In this document: positions 7,161-13,291 of the stretch, in pieces
How the letters are laid out: each line of letters opens with the position of its first letter
How positions within the stretch are numbered: the first letter of the stretch is position 1
DNA from: RH-AL1 sp964243435
Lineage (GTDB): Bacteria; Pseudomonadota; Alphaproteobacteria; Rhizobiales; Beijerinckiaceae
Direction: 5' to 3'
Length of the DNA stretch: 13,722 nucleotides
NCBI GenBank assembly: GCA_964243435.1
Contig: CAXTFM010000086.1
Span: 1-13,722 of the forward strand
Made by a program: the position numbers and the translations under genes
The notes under the pieces: model-generated
The model's input: only the letters and a program-made list of their open reading frames with translations
What the model was told of the DNA's origin: nothing
The model's database searches: none

Positions 7161-7913
7161 TCAGGCCGCCTTCTTCCCGAGGAAGTTTTCCATGACCTCC
7201 GGGTCGCACGCGATGCCCGCGGACGGACCCTCGCGGACGATGCGACCGTGAGCGAGGACGTAGGCGTGGTCAGCGATCGCCAGGGCGTATGAGGCCAACT
7301 GTTCGACGAGCAGGATAGCGAGACCGTCCCGGTTGAGGTCGCGCAGCACGCGGATGAGACGCTCGATGACCCGCGGTGCCAGACCAAGCGACAGCTCGTC
7401 GATGACGAGGAGGTCCGGCTCCGCCATCAAGCCCCGACCGATCGCGAGCATCTGCTGCTCGCCCCCCGACAAGCTGCCGGCCGGCTGCCCCAGCCGTTCA
7501 CGCAGGCGGGGAAATAGCGCCAAGACGCGCTCCAGGCTCGCCTTGGCGCGCGGCCCTTTGAGGCCGCCATGCACGTAGGCGCCGAGGATCAGGTTGTCCT
7601 CCACGCTCTGGTCGGGGAAGAGCAGGCGGCCCTCCGGCACCATCACCAAGCCGCGGGCGACCTTGGCGTGGGCCGGCAGGCGGGCGGTGTCCTCGCCCTT
7701 GAAGCGGACGCGGCCGGCGCTTGGCCGCACTAGTCCGGTGAGGCCGCGCATCAGCGAGGTCTTGCCCGCGCCGTTGTTGCCGATCACCGCGACGAGCTGG
7801 CCCGGCAGCACGATGAGGCTGGCGCCGCGCAGCGCGGTCACGGCGCCGTAGCGGACGTCGAGATCCTCGACGGCGAGCAGGGGCGCGGCGGGGCGGGGTT
7901 CGCCGGTGGTCAC
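7161..7913 (-). CDS. livF: LivF-type ABC transporter ATP-binding protein
   Basis: A 250-residue ATPase of the hydrophobic amino acid/amide uptake (HAAT) importer family. It sits on the cytoplasmic face and pairs with the LivG-like domain of the fusion protein. Seen: Walker A GNNGAGKT at residues 45-52, PEGRLLFPDQSVEDNL in the Q-loop/helical region, signature LSGGEQQ at 148-154, and Walker B LLVIDE at 168-173. VEQ at 203-205 has Gln in place of the H-loop His, as is usual in LivF. Length is slightly above the E. coli protein owing to an N-terminal extension. The start is a GTG that overlaps the fusion-gene stop as GTGA, with GAGGAGG 4 bases upstream (7924-7918), so translation is probably coupled. 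The name denotes the family; the transported substrate may be an amide or other compound rather than a branched-chain amino acid. Confidence 0.93.
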   Translation of the reverse strand: MTTGEPRPAAPLLAVEDLDVRYGAVTALRGASLIVLPGQLVAVIGNNGAGKTSLMRGLTGLVRPSAGRVRFKGEDTARLPAHAKVARGLVMVPEGRLLFPDQSVEDNLILGAYVHGGLKGPRAKASLERVLALFPRLRERLGQPAGSLSGGEQQMLAIGRGLMAEPDLLVIDELSLGLAPRVIERLIRVLRDLNRDGLAILLVEQLASYALAIADHAYVLAHGRIVREGPSAGIACDPEVMENFLGKKAA

Positions 7914-9694
7914 GCGGCCTCCTCGTCGAGGACGGCCGCAGCCGGGCTGCCGAAATACGCCTCGATGACGCGTGGGTCGGACTGCACGACGCCGGGCCGG
8001 TCGCTGGCGATGACCTCGCCGTAGTCGAGCACCGTCACCGTGTCGGCGATGGCCATGATGAGGTCGACATGGTGCTCGATCAACAGCACGGACACGCCGA
8101 GGGCGGCGATGCTGCGGATCATCGCTTCCAGCTCGTCGATCTCCCCGGTGGTCAGGCCTGCCGCCGGCTCATCGAGGAGCAGCAGGCGCGGGCGCGCGGC
8201 GAGGGCACGGGCGATTTCCAGCCGGCGCTGCTTGCCGAAGGGCAAAACGCGGGCGCGCTCGTTGGCGCAGTCGGTCAGCCCCACGAATGAAAGCAGCCCG
8301 ACCGCTGCCGCGCGGCAGGCGGCCTCGCGCCGACGGAAGGCGGGCGTGCGCAGAATGGCGCCGGCCAAACCGTAGCCGAGATGCGCCGAGCAGCCGACCA
8401 TGACGTTCTCCAGAACGCTCATGTCCCCGAACAGCTCGGTGTTCTGGAAGGTGCGGGCAAGGCCGAGGCGCGCGATCTCGTGCACCTTGCGCCCGCCAAG
8501 CGCGGTCCCGTCCAGCTCCACCGCGCCGGCGCTCGGACGGTAGAAGCCGGTGACCGTGTTGACGAAGGTCGACTTGCCGGCGCCGTTGGGGCCGATCAGG
8601 GCGTGGATCTCGCCCGGCGCGACGCGGATGGATGCTCTCGACAGCGCGGTGAGCCCGCCGAAGCGCATAGTTAATTCGTGCGTCGCGAGCGCAGCCGGCG
8701 TCCTCCCGGCCAGGGTGACGTCCGCCGGGACGCTGCCCGCGGGATCGACGCCGCGTGGAGCGGGGCGCAACCGCGCGAGAAGCTGGGCGAGCGTGCCGAG
8801 GATTCCGTTGGGCAGCACGAACATCACCAGCAGCAGGAGCGCGCCGTAGGCGAAGCTTTGCCACTCGGCGAAGCGCTGCAGCACCTCGGGCAGGTAGGTC
8901 AAGGCGAAGGCGCCAAGCACGGGACCGAAAGTCGATGCGGCGCCACCCAGGATCACCATGAGAAGGAAACGGATCGAGTCGGAGAAGGTGAAGATGTCCG
9001 GCGAGATGTAGCTGTTCAGGAAGGAGTAGAAGCTGCCCGCGATACCGGCCGTCGTCGCGGCGACAACGAAGGCCAGGGTGCGCAGGCCGGTCGGGCTGAC
9101 GCCGAGGCTGCGCGCCGCCGTTTCGCTTTGCGCGACGGCGAGCATGGCGCGGCCATGGCCCGAATGCTTGAGATTGTGCGCGCCCAGCGTCGCCAGGAAG
9201 AGGGTGACCGCCAAGACGCCGTAGAAGGCGTAGCCCGACAGCGGCTTGCCGAGGACGTTGGGACCGGGAATGCTCGTCAGGCCCGTCGTCCCGCCGGTGA
9301 GGCTTTGCCACTCGATGGCGACGTTCTCGACGATGAGGCCGAAGGCGATGGTCACCACGGCGAGGTAAACGCCGCGCACGCGCACGCTGGGATAGGCGAG
9401 AACGGCGCCGAAGACGCCGGCCACCGCCGCCGCGCCGAGGCTTGCCAGCAGCAGGTCGGCACCGGCGCGGACCGCAAGGATGGCGCCCGTGTAGGCACCC
9501 AGCGCGAACAGCCCGGCCTGCCCCAAGGAAACAAGGCCGGTCAGCCCGATGAGGACGTTCAAGCCGACGGCGATGATGCCGTAGATCAGGAACAGCATGA
9601 AAACGCGCAGCTCGTACTCGTTGCCCGAGGTGAGCGGTACGGCAACGAGGACGATGGCGAGAAGGGCGAAGCCGGCGGCGTGAAGCGCCCTCAT
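7910..9694 (-). CDS. LivM-LivG fusion: ABC permease with C-terminal ATPase domain
   Basis: One continuous 594-residue frame joins two proteins that are separate in E. coli. Residues 1 to about 305 are a LivM permease: several hydrophobic segments, LIGLTGLVSLGQAGLFALGA at 49-68, and the cytoplasmic coupling loop around GRAMLAVAQSETAARSLGV (181-199). A Pro/Arg-rich linker spans about 306-335. Residues about 336-594 are a LivG ATPase: Walker A GPNGAGKST at 368-376, Q-loop RTFQNTELF (414-422), signature LPFGKQRRLEIARAL (484-498), Walker B LLLLDEP (504-510) and H-loop His541. All catalytic motifs are intact, so the fusion looks functional. The ATG at 9694 overlaps the livH stop as ATGA, and the end overlaps the livF start. 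The much longer open frame upstream (to 10483) is the shadow of livH. Such fusions occur in other proteobacterial HAAT systems. Confidence 0.92.
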   Translation of the reverse strand: MRALHAAGFALLAIVLVAVPLTSGNEYELRVFMLFLIYGIIAVGLNVLIGLTGLVSLGQAGLFALGAYTGAILAVRAGADLLLASLGAAAVAGVFGAVLAYPSVRVRGVYLAVVTIAFGLIVENVAIEWQSLTGGTTGLTSIPGPNVLGKPLSGYAFYGVLAVTLFLATLGAHNLKHSGHGRAMLAVAQSETAARSLGVSPTGLRTLAFVVAATTAGIAGSFYSFLNSYISPDIFTFSDSIRFLLMVILGGAASTFGPVLGAFALTYLPEVLQRFAEWQSFAYGALLLLVMFVLPNGILGTLAQLLARLRPAPRGVDPAGSVPADVTLAGRTPAALATHELTMRFGGLTALSRASIRVAPGEIHALIGPNGAGKSTFVNTVTGFYRPSAGAVELDGTALGGRKVHEIARLGLARTFQNTELFGDMSVLENVMVGCSAHLGYGLAGAILRTPAFRRREAACRAAAVGLLSFVGLTDCANERARVLPFGKQRRLEIARALAARPRLLLLDEPAAGLTTGEIDELEAMIRSIAALGVSVLLIEHHVDLIMAIADTVTVLDYGEVIASDRPGVVQSDPRVIEAYFGSPAAAVLDEEAA

Positions 9695-10566
9695 ACCTTG
9701 AACACCTCGCGCCGGCCGAACAGGCCCTGAGGGCAGGCGAGCAGGACGAGGATCATGGTGCTGAAGCCGACGATCTCGCGCGCCGAGGTCGACACGTAGC
9801 CCTCGACGAACTTCTCGAGGATGCCGAAGCCGAGACCCGCCAGCACCACCCCCGGGCCGCTGGTGATCCCGCCGATGATCGCGACGGCGAAGCCCTTGAG
9901 CCCGAGCAGCACGCCCATGGTCGCCGAGGCCTGGATCACCGGGGCGACCAGGACTCCGGCGCCGGCGCCGAACAGCGCGGCGAGCCCGAAGGACAGCATC
10001 ACGACGCGGTCGACGTCGATGCCCATCAGGGCGGCCGCGCGCCGGTCGTGCGACACCGCCCGCATCGCGCGGCCGATGAGCGTGCGTCGCTGGAGAACGA
10101 GCAGGCCGGCCGTGGCGAGCACGGCGACGGCCGGGATCACCAGTTCCTGCGGGTAAACGCCCGCCCCGAAGATGCGGACGGAATGTGCGACGCCCGGCGA
10201 GGGAAGCGCGCGCGAGAAGCCGCCGAACTGCATCGTGGCGAGGGACTCGGCCATGATGCCGATGGCGATGGTGGTCAGCATCCAGCCGATGGACGCGTTT
10301 GCGCCGATGAAGGGGCGCACCGCGAAGCGCTCCAGCGCCACGCCGAACAGGCCGCCGGCGAGAATGGCGAGCAGGCAGGCGAGCGGCATCGGCAGACCCG
10401 CGTCGACTCCCATCACGGACAGCACGGCGCCAAGCATCAACGTGTCGCCATGGGCGAAATTTACCGCCTTGGCCGCCGACCACATGATGTGGAAGCCCAG
10501 CGCGACCAGGGCGTAGGTGCCGCCGATGGCCAAGCCCGACAGGGTGTACTGGAGAGCGGTGGTCAC
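9691..10566 (-). CDS. livH: LivH-type ABC transporter permease
   Basis: A 291-residue integral membrane permease, the second channel subunit of the HAAT importer. Seen: the typical N-terminus LSGLAIGGTYALVALGFHIM, AVNFAHGDTLMLGA at about 34-47, multiple hydrophobic segments, and the cytoplasmic loop GRAMRAVSHDRRAAALMGID, which contacts the ATPase. GVLLGLKGFAVAIIGGITSGPG near the C-terminal third is a hallmark of the family. The length is standard. The start is GTG at 10566 with no clear Shine-Dalgarno sequence. It overlaps the stop of a 12-codon mini-ORF as GTGA, which may supply coupling. It lies 40 bases after the binding-protein gene and overlaps the fusion gene by 4 bases. Confidence 0.93.
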   Translation of the reverse strand: MTTALQYTLSGLAIGGTYALVALGFHIMWSAAKAVNFAHGDTLMLGAVLSVMGVDAGLPMPLACLLAILAGGLFGVALERFAVRPFIGANASIGWMLTTIAIGIMAESLATMQFGGFSRALPSPGVAHSVRIFGAGVYPQELVIPAVAVLATAGLLVLQRRTLIGRAMRAVSHDRRAAALMGIDVDRVVMLSFGLAALFGAGAGVLVAPVIQASATMGVLLGLKGFAVAIIGGITSGPGVVLAGLGFGILEKFVEGYVSTSAREIVGFSTMILVLLACPQGLFGRREVFKV

Positions 10567-10601
10567 GCGACGGCGGTCAGGTCGAGCGCACCGCCCGCCA
10601 T
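10563..10601 (-). CDS. Possible 12-codon coupling ORF before livH
   Basis: Inside the 40-base gap after the binding-protein gene, ATG at 10601 opens the frame MAGGALDLTAVA, whose TGA overlaps the livH GTG. The same bases can form a stem GGCGGT/ACCGCC (10572-10577 with 10590-10595, 12-base loop). Such a structure could protect the binding-protein mRNA 3' end or limit livH translation, as seen in other importer operons. The mini-ORF has only a G-run directly against its ATG, so its translation is uncertain. Confidence 0.2.
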   Translation of the reverse strand: MAGGALDLTAVA

Positions 10602-10606
10602 CCCCG

Positions 10607-11809
10607 TCAGTTCGTCTTGCCGTAGGCGGTCTGGCCGATCGGCAGCAGCTTGCCGTCGGACCAGACGGTCAGCTTGTAGTATCGCGGCAGGATTGCGTCC
10701 TGACGCTCCGGGTCCGAGGCGTCGAAGGCCGGAGCGTAGTTGGCGACGACACCGTCGTAGTTCACCTTGTAAAGGGCGTCGCGGACCTTTTTCCAATCGT
10801 AGGACCCGGCCTTCTCGATCGCCAGGGCAATGATGTTGACGGCGTCGTAGCTGTTGGCGACGGCCGAGCCCATCTTGATCTGCACGGGGTCCTTCAGGCC
10901 GTACTTGGCCTGGACCTTTTGCCAGAGCGCCGCGCCCTTGGGGTCGAGCGTGCCCATGAAGCTGTAGGTTTGCACCACCTCAACGCCGTTCGCCAACGGT
11001 CCGGCAAGCTCGCCGAGGTTGCCGGCGATGCCCCAGGCGCCGATGATCGTCGGCTTGTATCCCACCTTGTCCATGGAGCGCAGGATCTGGTTGCCCTCGC
11101 GGTCGAGGGCCCAGAACAGCACCACGTCAGCGCCGGCGTCGCGGGCGCGGATCACCTGCGGAGTCATGTCCTGGTCGTTCCAGTTGAAGGTTTCGGCCGC
11201 CACGAGCTGTGCGCCGGCCTTGGTCACCGCCGCCTTGACCTCCGGCAGTGCGCCGTTCCCCCAACCGGTGTTCTCATAGAACAGGGCAACCTTGCCAGCC
11301 TTCGAGGCCTTGGCCGCCTTTTCGACGAGGAAGCGGGCGACCCATTTGTCCTTGGCCGAAACCCTGAACATGTAGTTCGGCTCGTGCTTGTTCTCGATTG
11401 CCTGGGTGGTGGCGGCAAGCACGCCGACGAATGGAATGCCGATGGTGTTGACCGGCTCGGCTTGCGCCAACGACACGGTCGAGTGATAGCCGCCAAGGAT
11501 CGCGATGCACTTGTCGGCGAGCGCGATGCGGCGGGTGTTGTCGACGCCCCGCGGCGGCGCCCCGGCGTCGTCGTACTGGACGAAGCGCAGCGGCTTGCCC
11601 AGTACGCCGCCCTTGGCGTTGATTTCGTCGATCGCGATTTCGGCGCCCATCTTGATGGATTGGCCGCCGAACGCGGCTGGGCCGGTCGTGGCCGTCGAGT
11701 TGCCGATGCAGGCATCCTGGTCTGCGAATGCCGGGTCGAGAAGGACGCCCGACAAGAGAAGCGCCAGGGGCGCCGCCGTGACCAAGCCGCGGACGTGGTA
11801 CGCTTTCAT
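10607..11809 (-). CDS. Periplasmic substrate-binding protein of the HAAT (LivJ/amide-type) ABC importer
   Basis: A 400-residue secreted binding protein (Peripla_BP_6 class) that captures the ligand and delivers it to the LivHM-type permease. Seen: a Sec signal peptide MKAYHVRGLVTAAPLALLLS with probable cleavage after AFA at residue 29; the start of the mature domain with STATTGPAAFGGQSIKMGAE; AIDEINAKGGVLGKPLRFVQ; a GGYHSTVSLA ligand-loop region; and FYENTGWGNG opening lobe 2. No lipobox is present, so it is probably soluble in the periplasm. GGAG (11821-11818) lies 8 bases before the ATG. It is the first gene of the six-gene operon, transcribed from the divergent control region shared with the LysR gene. 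Its ligand could be an amino acid, amide, urea-like or aromatic compound; the sequence does not decide. Confidence 0.93.
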   Translation of the reverse strand: MKAYHVRGLVTAAPLALLLSGVLLDPAFADQDACIGNSTATTGPAAFGGQSIKMGAEIAIDEINAKGGVLGKPLRFVQYDDAGAPPRGVDNTRRIALADKCIAILGGYHSTVSLAQAEPVNTIGIPFVGVLAATTQAIENKHEPNYMFRVSAKDKWVARFLVEKAAKASKAGKVALFYENTGWGNGALPEVKAAVTKAGAQLVAAETFNWNDQDMTPQVIRARDAGADVVLFWALDREGNQILRSMDKVGYKPTIIGAWGIAGNLGELAGPLANGVEVVQTYSFMGTLDPKGAALWQKVQAKYGLKDPVQIKMGSAVANSYDAVNIIALAIEKAGSYDWKKVRDALYKVNYDGVVANYAPAFDASDPERQDAILPRYYKLTVWSDGKLLPIGQTAYGKTN

Positions 11810-11921
11810 GCGACAGTCTCCGGTCGTCTGCAGCCGCCCCGTCAGATGCTTTCGGTACGCAGCCCCTGGAAGCTAGGGCGTTGGCACCCCTCCATTCAAA
11901 GACAAACTTCCGATCGGGTGT

Positions 11922-11936
11922 ATAGATGGCTCCTAT
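11922..11936. promoter_or_regulatory. ATA-N9-TAT site matching the Nac-type consensus
   Basis: ATA (11922-11924) and TAT (11934-11936) are separated by exactly 9 bases. Known: enterobacterial Nac, a LysR-type regulator, recognises ATA-N9-TAT. The adjacent regulator resembles Nac in its DNA-binding region. The site overlaps the candidate -10 of the importer operon, so binding there could repress rather than activate. A six-base match can arise by chance. Confidence 0.3.
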
Positions 11937-11982
11937 GAAGTCGTGCGATAGGATGCAGCTGCGCTGTTCGAGGCACGCTAAA

Positions 11983-11997
11983 CTGCGATTATTGCAG
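11983..11997. promoter_or_regulatory. Candidate LysR box CTGCGATTATTGCAG (T-N11-A)
   Basis: The 15-base sequence is a near-perfect dyad, with one mismatched pair, centred at 11990. It contains T (11984) and A (11996) separated by 11 bases inside inverted half-sites CTGC/GCAG. This is the classic LysR recognition geometry T-N11-A. It lies between the importer operon and the divergent regulator, where an autoregulatory site is expected. Confidence 0.5.
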
Positions 11998-12009
11998 CAG
12001 TAAACAGGC

Positions 12010-12032
12010 TAAGCTGCTTATAGCTTAAGCAG
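12010..12032. promoter_or_regulatory. Overlapping palindromes with TAAGC/GCTTA half-sites, candidate operator
   Basis: CTGCTTA (12014-12020), a 5-base spacer and TAAGCAG (12026-12032) form a perfect 19-base dyad. Overlapping it, TAAGC-T-GCTTA (12010-12020) is a second perfect dyad, and a further GCTTA lies at 12023-12027. Four half-sites are thus packed in 23 bases, about three helical turns from the dyad centred at 11990. This suits a LysR tetramer touching two sites, or a separate regulator. Confidence 0.45.
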
Positions 12033-12094
12033 ATTGACCATTTCTATGGCGTCGTTCGTGAAAGCTCGACGCAGGTTGTGCGCCGCCGTACTCT

Positions 12095-12100
12095 GGAGAG
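12095..12100 (+). promoter_or_regulatory. Ribosome binding site GGAGAG deciding a TTG start for the LysR gene
   Basis: GGAGAG lies 7 bases before TTG at 12108. The alternative GTG at 12078 would add ten residues ahead of the canonical LDLRQLRYF start of LysR proteins, so TTG is preferred. Confidence 0.65.
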
Positions 12101-12107
12101 AGCGTCC

Positions 12108-13067
12108 TTGGACCTTCGTCAGCTTCGGTATTTCGCTCAAATCGCCGAAAGCGGAAACGTGTCCCGCGCCGCCGAAGTGCTGCGCATCGCCCAGCCCTCG
12201 CTGAGCCAACAGATCCTCAACCTCGAGAAGGAACTCGGCGTCGACCTGCTGTTCCGTCACGCTCGCGGGGTAACGCCGACCGAGCTTGGCTTAAAATTCT
12301 ACGATCACGCTCGCCGCATCCTGCACGAGGTCGAACGGGCCAAGGACAGCATGCGGTTGGAAACCTCCAACCCAGGCGGCCGCGTTTCGGTCGGCCTGCC
12401 GACCTCGGCCTGTCGCGGCCTGTCGCTGCCACTCCATCGGGCCGTGGCGACGGCGCTGCCCGGCATCACCCTCCACCTCGTCGAGGCCATGACGGCCACG
12501 CTGGACGAGTGGATCCAGACCGGGCGCCTCGACGTAGCCCTTCTTTATGATCATAAGGCGTTCGAGCACGTCGCCTGGACCGAGATGATGGTCGAGGATC
12601 TGATGCTGATTGTGCCTGTCGGGCATCCGACGGCCGCGCTCCACCACATCAATTTCCGCGACGTGTTCCAGCAGGAGTTACCGATCGTGCTGCCTGGTCG
12701 GCCGAACGTGCTGCGCGTCGTCGTGGAGCAACTCGCCGCTCGCCACGATGTCGTGCCGGCGGCGGTCGATTGCGAAAGCCTGCCGGCGATTGCGGAGTTG
12801 ATCCGTGCCGAGCGCTTTGCTTCCATCATGCCCCATTTTGCCATGTCGGCCGAGATCGCGCGGGGTGAGATGGTTGCCGTACCAATCATCGAGCCCACGC
12901 CCTCCTGGCGCCTTTCGGTGGTCGTGTCACAGCGCACACTGAACGCGCGGGGCAGTGAGGGCGTTGCGAAAATCCTCGCGGATGTCATCGCCGATCTGGT
13001 GGAACGGTGCGTGTGGCGCGCGCGCCTGAAGTCACTTGCATCGTCGCCGCGCAGCTCGGCAGGATGA
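12108..13067 (+). CDS. LysR-type transcriptional regulator, Nac-like
   Basis: A 319-residue DNA-binding regulator. Seen: an N-terminal winged helix-turn-helix with DLRQLRYFAQIAESGNVSRA at residues 2-21 and EVLRIAQPSLSQQILNLE at 23-40 containing the recognition helix, followed by RGVTPTELGLKFYDHARRIL. A linker helix leads into an effector-binding domain from about residue 92, with two Rossmann-like lobes (VSVGLPTS at 93-100, LDVALLYDH at 141-149). The DNA-binding block resembles the nitrogen-assimilation regulator Nac and related alphaproteobacterial proteins. Length is standard. It is divergent from the importer/hydrolase operon, the usual arrangement for a LysR protein that regulates its neighbour and itself. 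The inducer is probably the imported compound or its product, or nitrogen status if it truly acts like Nac. The family call is firm; the subgroup is inferred. Confidence 0.92.
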   Translation: MDLRQLRYFAQIAESGNVSRAAEVLRIAQPSLSQQILNLEKELGVDLLFRHARGVTPTELGLKFYDHARRILHEVERAKDSMRLETSNPGGRVSVGLPTSACRGLSLPLHRAVATALPGITLHLVEAMTATLDEWIQTGRLDVALLYDHKAFEHVAWTEMMVEDLMLIVPVGHPTAALHHINFRDVFQQELPIVLPGRPNVLRVVVEQLAARHDVVPAAVDCESLPAIAELIRAERFASIMPHFAMSAEIARGEMVAVPIIEPTPSWRLSVVVSQRTLNARGSEGVAKILADVIADLVERCVWRARLKSLASSPRSSAG

Positions 13068-13291
13068 GCAGCGGGAGAGGCCTGCGGCAGCCGAGATACC
13101 GAGTGTTCAAAGCAGGCGACGGCGAAAGTACTAGACTTCAACAAGGACGAAAGGTCGATCCTGGCCAGAGTACGACGACGCTTGGCGGGAGGCTGTACCT
13201 GTAAGATCCAGGAAGTCAGGTGACGCGCTCGCGTTGAGCGTTTCAGGTTGCGCCGTCGATCATGATCTCCTTGCGTCAAGGGGAGCCTGCC
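13068..13291. other. Gap between the regulator and the integrase remnant
   Basis: No supported gene is present. The regulator's frame stays open for 51 codons after its stop (to a TGA at 13221-13223) but has no start near its 5' end. A weak hairpin CGCTC-GCGTT-GAGCG followed by TTTC (13226-13244) is the only terminator-like element and has no real T-run. The last bases hold the Shine-Dalgarno-like AAGGGGAG (13278-13285) that belonged to the integrase gene. Confidence 0.4.

Larger units (their letters stand above)
11810..12107. promoter_or_regulatory. Divergent control region between the importer operon and the LysR gene
   Basis: There are 298 bases between two divergent starts, noticeably richer in A and T than the flanking genes around 11920-12060. 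It contains the symmetric sites listed separately at 11922-11936, 11983-11997 and 12010-12032, plus the palindrome GCAGCTGC at 11955-11962. On the minus strand TATACA (11924-11919) could be a -10 element for the binding-protein gene, about 110 bases before its start. No good -35 accompanies it, as is common at LysR-activated promoters. No convincing plus-strand promoter for the regulator gene was found. Confidence 0.55.

Noticed and set aside
8678..9730. 350-codon plus-strand frame over the fusion transporter gene
   Set aside because: Its composition is dominated by Arg, Ala, Gly, Asp and Glu without domains. It is a shadow of the LivM-LivG coding strand.
9695..10483. N-terminal extension of the fusion transporter up to 10483
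   Set aside because: The extension overlaps almost all of livH in another frame and reads as Arg/Gly-rich nonsense. The ATG at 9694 with an ATGA overlap is the credible start.
10517..11938. 473-codon plus-strand frame opposite the binding-protein gene
   Set aside because: It is antisense to a complete secreted binding protein with a signal peptide and has no recognisable family features.
13068..13223. Open frame continuing 51 codons beyond the LysR stop
   Set aside because: It has no start codon near its 5' end. The regulator already has a normal length, so read-through or a lost C-terminus is not supported.
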